Virus record (IMG/VR): IMGVR_UViG_3300020411_001151
Span: 1-40,851 of that record
Direction: 5' to 3' (one strand)
DNA length: 40,851 nucleotides
From: a virus
Under the pieces are notes generated by a model. The model ran no database searches. It was not told the origin of the DNA and saw only the letters and a list, made by a program, of their open reading frames with translations. This document shows, piece after piece, positions 31,186-38,266 of this stretch; the first letter of the stretch is position 1; each line of letters begins with the position of its first letter. A program made the translations under genes and the position numbers.

Positions 31186-33213
31186 TTAAAAACAACTAGA
31201 AGTATTAACGGCACCTGCATTCTGTATTGGAGCAACTTCAACTGTAGAAGGTGTTTGATTGAATGTTGTTGGTGTCAAACTATTTAGAGGGATTGTAGCA
31301 GGAGAAGTAGAACCTAATGCAGCAACGGTGACCTCTGGAGCAATAATATTAATAATAGTTCCTGGTGTTGAAGCAGGAATAGTAGAATTATTTGCAGGAA
31401 TTAAATTAACTGGTATTTGTAAATCTGTAGGAAGACTAGTTGGATCAGTTACAGATCCTGTTCCAGTTGAAGGATCAGTTACAGTAGTTGATCCTGTTGG
31501 AGGGAGATTTCCACCTGCACCAATAACATTTACAGGTCCAAAACAAACTTTTCCAGTATCATAATCTACAGATCCTGCAGAATTATTGGTATAAACCTTT
31601 CTAGTACCTGTATTATAAAATACCCTTAAAAGACCATATCCATCATCTTCAAATTGCTGATCAACACCTGGTCTATCAGCAGTTCTAAATGTTCCTGAAA
31701 GAAGAATTGGTTCCTTTTTACAAACACCATCTCCACCATCTTGACTTGGAGCACTATTATAAAGTGAAGAACCAGTAGAAAGGCAATATGTGTTAGTTTG
31801 GTTAGTTGCTGGTTTAATATATTTTAAAATACTTACTTGAGAAGAAACATCTCCAATACTCTTATCTGATAGAGTTAATGCCTTCTCAAATTGTTGTAAT
31901 CTAAAAGTAGAATTAAAATTATTAATTTGAGTTTGTGATGCCCAATCATTTATAGCTTTTTGGATATTTGCCTTAATATCTGAAGCATTACCTTGTCCAG
32001 TATCATATTGAGCAAAAACTTTAAGGTAAATGTATACATTATCAACATCAACGACTACAGGGTCAATTGATGCCATAGAATAATCTCTTAATTTTGCTGC
32101 TACTTCCTTTTTAGTAGCATCATTAAGATCTGATCCTGTTTTAGTCTTAATCGCAACATAAACTTTTCCATAAACAGGAGGATTTAAAGAATCACCACCA
32201 TAAGCAACTACAGCATCGGCATTATCATAGATGTTCTTAGTGATAATGGCATAATCCTGTGCTGTAACCGCCCTGTATTGAGCAGAATAGTACCTAGGAG
32301 CATTATACTTAATAGACTCAACACTCTCTGCTGGAGCACCTAATTGGGACTTATCCATAGTAGTGACGGATATAGTCGATTGAGTGTAACCATTACCATT
32401 ATTATCCCGAAGAGCAGATGTAAATGCGAACTTTTGAACATCATTTGCGTCTGCACCAGAAGTTACAAGATATTCTAATTCAATAACTTCACCATCCTTT
32501 AATTTTCTTCCTATACTATCATCACCAAACTTCACTTCATAACGCATATCCTCACCTTCAGAAAGGAAGTAAACCCTAGTTGTAGGAGTTAATCCTGTAA
32601 CATTATCAACTTGATTATAAACATCGGAAGTTGTAGAAGATTCGTTTGGTTTTACTCTTACTGTTAATGTTGATATATCAGCGTCTTCAGAAGGAATTTT
32701 ATAAATTTGATTTGCAAAAGTATTAACAACATAAGAAAATTTAACAATATTACCTTCTCTTATATCTACACACTTGAAAAGACCAACACCTGTTGTCTGA
32801 TTTACATTTACAGTTACATTATTAAGAGTAGACCATACAAAATTACCACCAGTTGCTACTGGACCTTTGTTTAAGGTTATTGTTGAAGGATATGACCCAT
32901 TAACCATTGTTGTTGGGCATTCTATATTAATATACCCTCTAGAAGCAATAATAGACTTTGGAGTATAGTTTAAAATCTTAGATATATTAACAACGTTATC
33001 TCTTATAGTAGCAGACGGTAAAAAACACTCATTTAATGCCATATTTGCGTTAAATGAGGTATAATAGGTGTTATATGCTAAAAGATCTATCAAATATGAT
33101 AGAGCTGCTCCATCAAAATCATAATCTGTAAACTCTTTTCTAGTTCTTAGATACGATTTAATAGATGCTTTAATGTCATTAAAGTCTAATGCGGTTAAAT
33201 TATTCGGTTGCAT
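31186..33213 (-). CDS. 6: baseplate wedge protein gp6
   Basis: 675 residues, close to T4 gp6 (660). gp6 forms the ring of the baseplate wedge with gp25, gp53 and gp7. The N-terminus has the typical YLIDLLAYNTYYTSFNANMA followed by NECFLPSATIRDNVVNISK. The middle has the baseplate-J-like part with RYYSAQYRAVTAQDY and Y..DAVVAYGGDSLNPPVYGKV (about residues 310-350). The last ~110 residues (from GGNLPPTGSTT) form a Thr/Pro/Ser/Asn-rich tail ending in SSCF, which is low in complexity and looks like an addition to the family core. The start ATG overlaps the gp25 stop codon by one base (TAATG), suggesting translational coupling. The giant gene begins four bases downstream. Confidence 0.92.
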   Translation of the reverse strand: MQPNNLTALDFNDIKASIKSYLRTRKEFTDYDFDGAALSYLIDLLAYNTYYTSFNANMALNECFLPSATIRDNVVNISKILNYTPKSIIASRGYINIECPTTMVNGSYPSTITLNKGPVATGGNFVWSTLNNVTVNVNQTTGVGLFKCVDIREGNIVKFSYVVNTFANQIYKIPSEDADISTLTVRVKPNESSTTSDVYNQVDNVTGLTPTTRVYFLSEGEDMRYEVKFGDDSIGRKLKDGEVIELEYLVTSGADANDVQKFAFTSALRDNNGNGYTQSTISVTTMDKSQLGAPAESVESIKYNAPRYYSAQYRAVTAQDYAIITKNIYDNADAVVAYGGDSLNPPVYGKVYVAIKTKTGSDLNDATKKEVAAKLRDYSMASIDPVVVDVDNVYIYLKVFAQYDTGQGNASDIKANIQKAINDWASQTQINNFNSTFRLQQFEKALTLSDKSIGDVSSQVSILKYIKPATNQTNTYCLSTGSSLYNSAPSQDGGDGVCKKEPILLSGTFRTADRPGVDQQFEDDGYGLLRVFYNTGTRKVYTNNSAGSVDYDTGKVCFGPVNVIGAGGNLPPTGSTTVTDPSTGTGSVTDPTSLPTDLQIPVNLIPANNSTIPASTPGTIINIIAPEVTVAALGSTSPATIPLNSLTPTTFNQTPSTVEVAPIQNAGAVNTSSCF

Positions 33214-33632
33214 TATTCAGGTCTCTGTAAAACAAATGATATTGTCTCTTTTTGTGGAAGACCTACTACTCTATACTCAATTGTGATATTGAGTTTATTG
33301 CCCTCATATATTGGGGTAACAGAGCATTTTTGAAGATCAACCCTAGGCTCATACTGATTAATGGTATTTATGATCTCTTCCTTAACTACATCTGCTGTAA
33401 AAGTATCTAATTGCTCAAAGAGCAATCCCTGTACTGCAGATCCTTTATTAGGTTGAAATGGTTTTTCACCTGGTCTTGTTAAAATTAAATTTCTAACTGC
33501 TTGTTTAATAGCATTGTCATTCTTTTTAGTAGATACATCGTCAGTAAAGGAATTTTTGACCATAGAAATCCCCAAATCCGTAAAACTACGTGATTTTTTA
33601 AGATCTTTTGAACCAATGGTCTTTAATGCCAT
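33213..33632 (-). CDS. 25: baseplate wedge protein gp25 (gp25/GpW family)
   Basis: 139 residues, the usual size for gp25, the lysozyme-like wedge protein at the heart of contractile injection baseplates. Visible family features: (D)LG(I)SM near residue 20, NAIKQAVRNLILTRPGEKPF (~40-60, the RNLLLT..GE..F core), then G..VQGLLFEQLD, and I...I..YEPRV with a following V.P.Y (~90-105). The C-terminus VLQRPE is basic/acidic and short. It is coupled to gp6 through TAATG and starts two bases after the SET-domain gene. Confidence 0.92.
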   Translation of the reverse strand: MALKTIGSKDLKKSRSFTDLGISMVKNSFTDDVSTKKNDNAIKQAVRNLILTRPGEKPFQPNKGSAVQGLLFEQLDTFTADVVKEEIINTINQYEPRVDLQKCSVTPIYEGNKLNITIEYRVVGLPQKETISFVLQRPE

Positions 33633-33633
33633 T

Positions 33634-33915
33634 TTATACCGTATAGAATGTGTACTTTAAAGTCAATTCTTCCATCGGACCGATGGGTTTGATGACTTTC
33701 ACATAATATTTGTTATCTACCTTGTATTTTTCACAATTAGGGGTGTTACTATGGTTAATAAACCCTCCTAATGGCATTCTATAAATTTCATCATCGATAA
33801 CTAAATGTGACATACCCAATTCAGTGCCCACTTTCAAAGATACTCTAGAGAATATTCCTTGACCTGCAACAGGACTATTTGCAACAAATAGTCCCTCTGG
33901 CAAAGCTTTGTACAT
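33634..33915 (-). CDS. miniature SET-domain protein (putative protein-lysine methyltransferase)
   Basis: 93 residues from ATG at 33915; a GTG three bases upstream would add one. It has the order of SET signatures: GLFVANSPVAGQGIFSR (the G-x-G-(I/V)(F/R/A) SAM-side start), GFINHSNTPNCE (the NH(S/D)..PN(C/A) pseudo-knot motif, ~residues 51-62), a YYVKVIKPIGPMEELTL segment matching (R/K).I..GEELT, and the closing tyrosines KYTFYTV. It is shorter than cellular SET domains (~130), with no room for an insert or post-SET. SET enzymes methylate lysines using SAM. I recall SET proteins in marine T4-like phages. Sitting immediately before gp25, a virion or host protein substrate is possible; the substrate is unknown. 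Confidence 0.75.
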   Translation of the reverse strand: MYKALPEGLFVANSPVAGQGIFSRVSLKVGTELGMSHLVIDDEIYRMPLGGFINHSNTPNCEKYKVDNKYYVKVIKPIGPMEELTLKYTFYTV

Positions 33916-33942
33916 CACATTTACATAATACCTAGTTATTAT

Positions 33943-34089
33943 TTAGCGACCTTGACCACGATATTTCTTTTTTGCTCCATTTCTAGAAGATGCAGCATAT
34001 TTTGTATGCTTTCCTGTTCCTTGTCGAGTCTTCTTTGGAGGTGCTTGTATAAAGTCTCCACCACTAAGACCGCCTTTTGATTTTGCCAT
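33943..34089 (-). CDS. small basic protein (48 aa)
   Basis: 48 residues starting MAKSKGGLSGGDFIQAPPKK and ending in KKKYRGQGR, strongly basic and with no hydrophobic core. An AGGT lies eight bases upstream of the ATG, and the gene begins two bases after the PAAR stop. I recall similar short basic proteins next to baseplate genes in other marine T4-like phages, without a known function. It could bind nucleic acid or a virion protein; that is a guess from charge alone. The clean junctions on both sides and the in-operon position support it as a real gene. Confidence 0.7.
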   Translation of the reverse strand: MAKSKGGLSGGDFIQAPPKKTRQGTGKHTKYAASSRNGAKKKYRGQGR

Positions 34090-34091
34090 AA

Positions 34092-34631
34092 TTAGTTACC
34101 TACGAATACGTCTTCAGATGATCCTGATACTAGAGACAAACACGGAAACTCTGTTGTATCGTTTCCAAAAGGGTCACCAAATCTACCAAGTTCCTTGCCA
34201 TTGACAAAAACTGTTTCGGTAGTAGAGAACATTCTCCGCTGATGTCCCTTCTTTGCCTCTCTTCCACCCGTTATACCGTCAGTACACCACCAAGCAGGGG
34301 TTCTACGAATGCAGAAACACTTAAATCCGATTGATATAGTACCAAATTTGGTTTTTGTTGGGTGTGTAATCAATAAATCATCCATTACAATAGGTATTTT
34401 ACCATTAATTACCACATCTGTCACTGTATCTCCTAAAGGTCTTTGCGGATGAGGTTTCCAAATAGCAACAGCATTAGTTTGTGGAAGAGGTTTATGAACA
34501 ATTTGACCTGCTAAAGTTGCGTGAGCACATCCACCCAATATACCACCACCCAGTCCAGGATGATGAAACGCACCTGTTCCAGTACCATGTCCACTACATT
34601 TTCCCGTATATAATGCTGCTCCTTTTGACAT
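34092..34631 (-). CDS. PAAR-like spike-tip protein
   Basis: 179 residues. Glycine/histidine/cysteine-rich: SGHGTGTGAFHHPG near the N-terminus, GG(C)AHATLAG, then several turns of V.(I)NGK(I/E) type and a C-terminal VFVNGKELGRFGDPFG followed by SGSSEDVFVGN. This is the repeated G(D).V..(V/I)NG pattern of PAAR-repeat proteins, which cap the central spike of contractile tails (gp5.4 in T4) and usually hold a metal ion through His/Cys. It starts five bases after the 835-residue structural gene and precedes gp25/gp6, in keeping with a spike role. It is longer than minimal PAAR proteins (~95 aa), with extra cysteines (FKCFCIRRTPAWWC) around residue 105-117. Confidence 0.75.
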   Translation of the reverse strand: MSKGAALYTGKCSGHGTGTGAFHHPGLGGGILGGCAHATLAGQIVHKPLPQTNAVAIWKPHPQRPLGDTVTDVVINGKIPIVMDDLLITHPTKTKFGTISIGFKCFCIRRTPAWWCTDGITGGREAKKGHQRRMFSTTETVFVNGKELGRFGDPFGNDTTEFPCLSLVSGSSEDVFVGN

Positions 34632-34636
34632 TTTAG

Positions 34637-37144
34637 TTAAGGATCGTAAGGGTTACCATATGCTTTAGTAGCTCTTGCTACATTTTCCGTAGATCTTGTT
34701 AAATCATTGAATATTTTACAAGTTCCTGTTGCTGTCCACTCTTTACATCCCGACCCTAATAGGTCAGACATAGTATATGTTAGAGTTGTAGTTGTTGTAT
34801 TTCCGTTTTCATCAGTAGAAGATGAAGTAGAATTGGGTGTAGTTGGCGGTGCATTACATGCAAAATGCAAACATCCCGCAGTTACGGGTTTACAACTAAG
34901 TGTTACGTCAATATTAATGGAAGTACGTGGATCAGCACGATATTGTTTCATTAAATATTTAGTATATTGATTAGCATAAGGAAGTTGTGTAAGACTACCT
35001 TGAACAGTTTGTACATGATTACAGTCATATTTCCGTTTTTCTGGTATTATTGGCTGTATTATTTTGTCTAAACGACCTTTTACACCTGTGTTATAATTAG
35101 ATTGACGATTTTTTAGGTGTTTTTTGTACTCTCCAGTCACATTTGGCATCTTATCTACGTATTCTGTGCTCCTTTCGTAATTATAAAAATCTTTAAGCGG
35201 TTCAATTACGTTTTTATTGTATCTTCCTTGAGGTTGAACCTCATATCTATCCCGCACTGGGTCTTTATCTACTCTATAAGAAGGTACAGCACCCGTAATT
35301 GAGAAAGTTTGTTTCTTATTTTTAAGAGGATTTGTTACTCTATCGTATTCTTCCTTCTCTAATGTAAGACCTGGCTCTGGAAAAGAGTTAAAATATGATA
35401 TTTTTCGTGATACTTCTGCTTGACTATAAGAACTATTCAATTGAGTATCCGTTCTTGTCTTAAAAACGTTCCTTACCCATATATTTGGAGGGTAGTCATC
35501 ACGGTATCCCTTACCTCCATCGGTAATTTCAACACCTGTTAGTACACCTGCACTAAAAATACCTTTAACTCTAGCATGTCTAGTCTCAGGTTCCGTATCA
35601 CCATCAACTAATTCGCCTCTTTGGTAGATATCTGCTACACTTCTCTTCGGTATAGTAGGTGCAGTTATCTCAAGTATAGGTGCTTCGTCTAAAGAACCCC
35701 ACCCTTCTCCTCCATCAGTAATGGATATAGCAGTAACTATACCATCTGTAACAGTAACGTTACCTTTTGGTTGTTTTAGCGTATTAAATAGGTCTGGAGC
35801 GTCTTCTTCGAGTCTTGCGGTGGTATATTGGATGGATTTATTCAAAAATTCGTATAATCCGACTAAAATTGCCCGATCTTTGATGCCATAACCCGCTTTT
35901 GCCGTAATTAAGTGGTTTCTTGAGCTAGTATACTGCGTATCTTTGGTAAAATCACTCCCAGAACCATCCAAATAGATGATATGGTAAGGAAAATTGTCAA
36001 TATCAGTGTGAAATGCACGAGTAATTGTATGACCATTTAAAGTATCACCCTTAACCAATCTAGCAAACCCTTCTTGAGCAGATGTAACGGGTACATCGCC
36101 AACAGAGGTTAATTTAAGATTAGTAGATAATGTTGTAGTAGTACTATCTGGATGAAGATGTGAAAATGATAATTGTACTACAGCATCTTGTGTATAACCA
36201 GTTCCAGGATTAATTATGTCAACTATTCTCCATGAAGTACCTGAGAATACTGTGGACGCTCCTGAATCGTCGTATACGCAAGCAATTCGCACCACGATTT
36301 TTAATCCAGTGCCTGCACCATTGTTAATTTGATAAGTTTCGTAGTAAGCAATACCTTCTTCTCCAGTTTGCCACGGGTTTTGTGCTGAAACATACTCTAT
36401 ACCATTACCATTAGTCTGATCCCATGCATCTTGGTACCCAGAACCAGTATAAGACATACTAAGGTCTAATACTCCATTAGGTTGTGTAGTTGCCAAAGCA
36501 TCATATTGGAAGGCTAATTTAAAACTCGTGGTTCCAAAACCGAATAATGTGGGGTGTGGGCAGTCGGGGTCGCCAGTCAAATCTTCATCGGCTGTATAAC
36601 TTAATGTGGTTTCAGCGGGGTCGCAGGTAAAATTATTACAAGGGTGACAAGTATATCCATAAGATGAAGAAGAACTTGATGGATTACCATCAATATCAAC
36701 TGTTACTGTACTACCATCTTCATCTTCAATATAAAAGCAAGGTGTTCCTGCTATACCCTGATCATTAGAGGTATCATATATCAAAGAAAACCAAGTATCT
36801 GAAAAGATATGATCAAAAGATAACTCTTCAGGATACCAATCATAATATACTCTTCCAGGTTCACTGGTAGGAGATTGTGATGAACTTAATGCTTTATATG
36901 TTTTTCCACAATTAGAAGGACCAGGATTAATCGTACCAGCATCAGGTTCTTCTATAAAGACACTAGAATGCATTACGGCAGTTTCATCCTTGCTAGGAAT
37001 GTTATGAGTACCACCTCTTATTGGATTCTCAGGGTATTCCCTGAACTCTATGTTTACGCCATCAGTTGTATTCCCTTCTTGAGGAACATGCATATAACAA
37101 TATACCTGATCTCCGTAGGTATTATTCGGTCCTTTGCATCCCAT
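34637..37144 (-). CDS. cysteine-rich tail/baseplate structural protein
   Basis: 835 residues, not assigned to a T4 protein. The first ~180 residues are rich in Cys, Pro, Gly and acidic residues, with a serine run ahead of YGYTCHPCNNFTC (~152-175). GSGY-type beta turns occur at ~228-240 (YTGSGYQDAW), ~310-322 (INPGTGYTQDAV), ~473-480 and ~541-552 (ITDGGKGYRDDYPP), linking it to the giant and 1,383-residue proteins. Residues ~570-750 are charged and Tyr/Lys/Arg-rich. The C-terminus again has cysteines (SCKP..GCLHFAC and GSGCKEW..TGTCK). It overlaps the previous gene's end by 23 bases and lies five bases before the PAAR gene, where hub or spike proteins are expected. I see no lysozyme domain as in T4 gp5. 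A structural role is inferred from context and repeats. Confidence 0.65.
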   Translation of the reverse strand: MGCKGPNNTYGDQVYCYMHVPQEGNTTDGVNIEFREYPENPIRGGTHNIPSKDETAVMHSSVFIEEPDAGTINPGPSNCGKTYKALSSSQSPTSEPGRVYYDWYPEELSFDHIFSDTWFSLIYDTSNDQGIAGTPCFYIEDEDGSTVTVDIDGNPSSSSSSYGYTCHPCNNFTCDPAETTLSYTADEDLTGDPDCPHPTLFGFGTTSFKLAFQYDALATTQPNGVLDLSMSYTGSGYQDAWDQTNGNGIEYVSAQNPWQTGEEGIAYYETYQINNGAGTGLKIVVRIACVYDDSGASTVFSGTSWRIVDIINPGTGYTQDAVVQLSFSHLHPDSTTTTLSTNLKLTSVGDVPVTSAQEGFARLVKGDTLNGHTITRAFHTDIDNFPYHIIYLDGSGSDFTKDTQYTSSRNHLITAKAGYGIKDRAILVGLYEFLNKSIQYTTARLEEDAPDLFNTLKQPKGNVTVTDGIVTAISITDGGEGWGSLDEAPILEITAPTIPKRSVADIYQRGELVDGDTEPETRHARVKGIFSAGVLTGVEITDGGKGYRDDYPPNIWVRNVFKTRTDTQLNSSYSQAEVSRKISYFNSFPEPGLTLEKEEYDRVTNPLKNKKQTFSITGAVPSYRVDKDPVRDRYEVQPQGRYNKNVIEPLKDFYNYERSTEYVDKMPNVTGEYKKHLKNRQSNYNTGVKGRLDKIIQPIIPEKRKYDCNHVQTVQGSLTQLPYANQYTKYLMKQYRADPRTSINIDVTLSCKPVTAGCLHFACNAPPTTPNSTSSSTDENGNTTTTTLTYTMSDLLGSGCKEWTATGTCKIFNDLTRSTENVARATKAYGNPYDP

Positions 37145-37397
37145 ATACTTTATCCTCTAGAATTTTGATTCTATCGTAAATTGTATCGTAGTTCTCCTTA
37201 GTATTTAAGTAATCTTTATGCCCCTCAGGTTTATAATACGTCTTATCTGGGGTAGGTAACTCGTTTACAAATGACTCAATTTGTTCTAGACGCTTTACTA
37301 TTGCTTCTAAACACATGTTTATTGCTTCATGTGCTTCTTTATTATCCTGCCAAGGATCTATTTTACTCTTCACTTTTTTTAAGTCTGAATTTTCCAT
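37122..37397 (-). CDS. small coiled-coil-like protein
   Basis: About 91 residues from the ATG reading MENSDLKKVK; in-frame ATGs up to 37409 would add four residues. The middle, CLEAIVKRLEQIESFV, and the end, DTIYDRIKILEDKVYG, have heptad-like hydrophobic spacing, so a coiled coil or helix pair is likely. The first ~12 codons overlap the end of the preceding AbrB-like gene in another frame, and the 3' end overlaps the start of the 835-residue gene by 23 bases. Neither candidate ATG has a strong Shine-Dalgarno, which leaves the start uncertain. No function is recognised. Confidence 0.6.
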   Translation of the reverse strand: MENSDLKKVKSKIDPWQDNKEAHEAINMCLEAIVKRLEQIESFVNELPTPDKTYYKPEGHKDYLNTKENYDTIYDRIKILEDKVYGMQRTE

Positions 37398-37524
37398 CAT
37401 AAACATCATATGCTAATTCTGTTTCAGTTGACCATCCTAACTCTTCAATTATATCATACGGTATAGTTAAGATTAAATCTCCATAATCATCCTCATTTAA
37501 AGTGGTTGTGAATCTTTTACTCAT
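37363..37524 (-). CDS. AbrB/MazE-like small protein (53 aa)
   Basis: 53 residues beginning MSKRFTTTLNEDDYGDLILT. It has the swapped-hairpin signature GDL(I)LTIPYDIIEELGW, then an L...V.DGK(F) strand, as in SpoVT/AbrB and MazE DNA-binding domains (pattern: G...IP..I...LG...G..L.......G.I.L). The usual Gly before the second hairpin is replaced (GWSTETEL). The start codon overlaps the previous stop by one base (TAATG), so translation is probably coupled. In bacteria this fold makes homodimeric transcription factors or antitoxins. A regulator role for this phage protein is inference; a structural or host-modulating role is equally open. Confidence 0.65.
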   Translation of the reverse strand: MSKRFTTTLNEDDYGDLILTIPYDIIEELGWSTETELAYDVYDGKFRLKKSEE

Positions 37525-37730
37525 TATAATCTGTTTGACTTGGGATTATTACTGGGGTGTTGTAGTTTCCAACCCTCCCATAGAGTATATAGAGATTCTT
37601 TGTTCTTACCTGTTATACTAGAAGTACTAGCATCTGCACATTCATACATTCGAGTGTCTAAACACCCTTCCTTTCTTATAAGTTGCTCTAACGCCCATAC
37701 ACGAGCATCTTGTCTGTTGTCCTGTGCCAT
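37524..37730 (-). CDS. hypothetical protein (68 aa)
   Basis: 68 residues, starting MAQDNRQDARVWALEQLIRK, with an amphipathic helix at residues ~5-20, two cysteines (~23 and 30), and a C-terminal LYTLWEGWKLQHP. Not recognised. It ends in a TAATG junction with the AbrB-like gene, which supports both. The 5' end overlaps an alternative reading (37642-37869) by a long stretch, so at least one of these two is uncertain. The ATG is preceded by the A/T-rich AGTATAAAAA without a clear ribosome site. Confidence 0.55.
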   Translation of the reverse strand: MAQDNRQDARVWALEQLIRKEGCLDTRMYECADASTSSITGKNKESLYTLWEGWKLQHPSNNPKSNRL

Positions 37731-37869
37731 TTTTTATACTGGAAAAATTTTTTAATATAGGTGTAAAAATAATTTCTAATAATATATCACTTGCTTTTGG
37801 GAACCTTTGTAGGTTAGGGTCTCTAACCTTTTTAATATAAGGGCCGCCATAAAGACCGAGAACCCCCAT
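37642..37869 (-). CDS. possible small protein (MGVLGLYGGP...)
   Basis: A 75-codon frame from ATG at 37869 (GTG at 37875 is the upstream alternative). The first ~50 residues look protein-like: MGVLGLYGGPYIKKVRDPN, then FPKASDILLEIIFTPIL. The last ~25 overlap the start of the 68-residue gene out of frame and look random. It would be the first gene after the promoter at 37956-37985, with a leader of ~80 bases. Against it are the long overlap and a stable hairpin (37812-37828) within the frame. No function is recognised. Confidence 0.4.
   Translation of the reverse strand: MGVLGLYGGPYIKKVRDPNLQRFPKASDILLEIIFTPILKNFSSIKNGTGQQTRCSCMGVRATYKKGRVFRHSNV
37812..37833 (+). terminator. hairpin with U-run (plus strand)
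   Basis: GGTTAG-GGTCT-CTAACC followed by TTTTT reads as a six-base-pair, Rho-independent-type terminator for rightward transcripts. No rightward gene ends here. On the leftward transcript the same stem forms but lacks a U-run. An alternative five-base stem (AACCT at 37802 with AGGTT at 37811) competes for the GGTT. Confidence 0.35.
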
Positions 37870-37931
37870 GAACACTGCGATCTGAGTGCTATTTCATTAT
37901 ATATAAGGACTGCATGAGTTTGTGTTACATA

Positions 37932-37952
37932 GGCACAGGTGATTGCTATGCC
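37932..37952 (-). promoter_or_regulatory. 5'-terminal stem-loop of the leftward transcript
   Basis: In the leftward RNA, GGCAUAG and CUGUGCC pair over seven positions (one U-G) with a seven-base loop. The stem begins within a few bases of the start site expected from the 37956-37985 promoter, so it would form the extreme 5' end of the message, a position where hairpins can protect RNA from decay. Alternatively it could be an operator overlapping the start site. Confidence 0.35.
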
Positions 37953-37955
37953 TTA

Positions 37956-37985
37956 ATTATAACATAGCACTGCAATTGTTGTCAA
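37956..37985 (-). promoter_or_regulatory. sigma-70-type promoter, perfect -35 and -10 hexamers
   Basis: Leftward TTGACA (37980-37985), an 18-base spacer, then TATAAT (37956-37961). The start site is expected near 37949. It would feed the small genes from 37869 leftwards and possibly the baseplate genes beyond. This is the form used by host RNA polymerase without phage factors, typical for early phage genes. Confidence 0.8.
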
Positions 37986-37991
37986 TAGGTG

Positions 37992-38195
37992 TTAAGAAGT
38001 GTTTTGTGCGTGATTGTCAACAACCTCCATAAACCATCCGATTGATTTAATATAATCAAAGCACGAATGTTTGGGCAATTCTTTATACCTATCTCCCCTA
38101 GAGTTTCTAACACCGTCCATGTATAATTCTAGGTCACTAATTGTTTCAAACGTACCATGTAATTTGTCGTCTGAATCATACACTTTGTATTGCAT
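37992..38195 (-). CDS. hypothetical protein (67 aa)
   Basis: 67 residues, MQYKVYDSDDKLHGTFETIS..., with a beta-hairpin-like start and a central helix (SDLELYMDGVR). Near the C-terminus is a FDYIKSIGWFMEVVDNH strand-like end. Not recognised. It is a single gene directly downstream of the strong promoter at 38231-38259, with a leader of ~28 bases, and is followed by another promoter. It therefore probably has its own early transcript. Composition matches its neighbours. Confidence 0.65.
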   Translation of the reverse strand: MQYKVYDSDDKLHGTFETISDLELYMDGVRNSRGDRYKELPKHSCFDYIKSIGWFMEVVDNHAQNTS

Positions 38196-38230
38196 ATTTG
38201 CTTAGAATTGTTGTGAACCCTTACAGAGTT

Positions 38231-38259
38231 ATTATAGGGCATTTGTGTTAGTTTGTCAA
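38231..38259 (-). promoter_or_regulatory. sigma-70-type promoter, consensus hexamers with 17-base spacer
   Basis: Leftward TTGACA (38254-38259), 17 bases, TATAAT (38231-38236): the ideal host sigma-70 arrangement. The start site is expected near 38224, ~28 bases before the ATG at 38195. An inverted repeat (38267-38295) lies just upstream of the -35. Confidence 0.85.
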
Positions 38260-38266
38260 GTGTAAT

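Noticed and set aside
513-31564. Many plus-strand open frames of 60-125 codons opposite the large tail genes
   Set aside because: They lie wholly inside longer minus-strand genes and have compositions expected of antisense readings (runs of Ser/Thr/Ile/Asn). They lack ribosome sites and show no recognisable domain.
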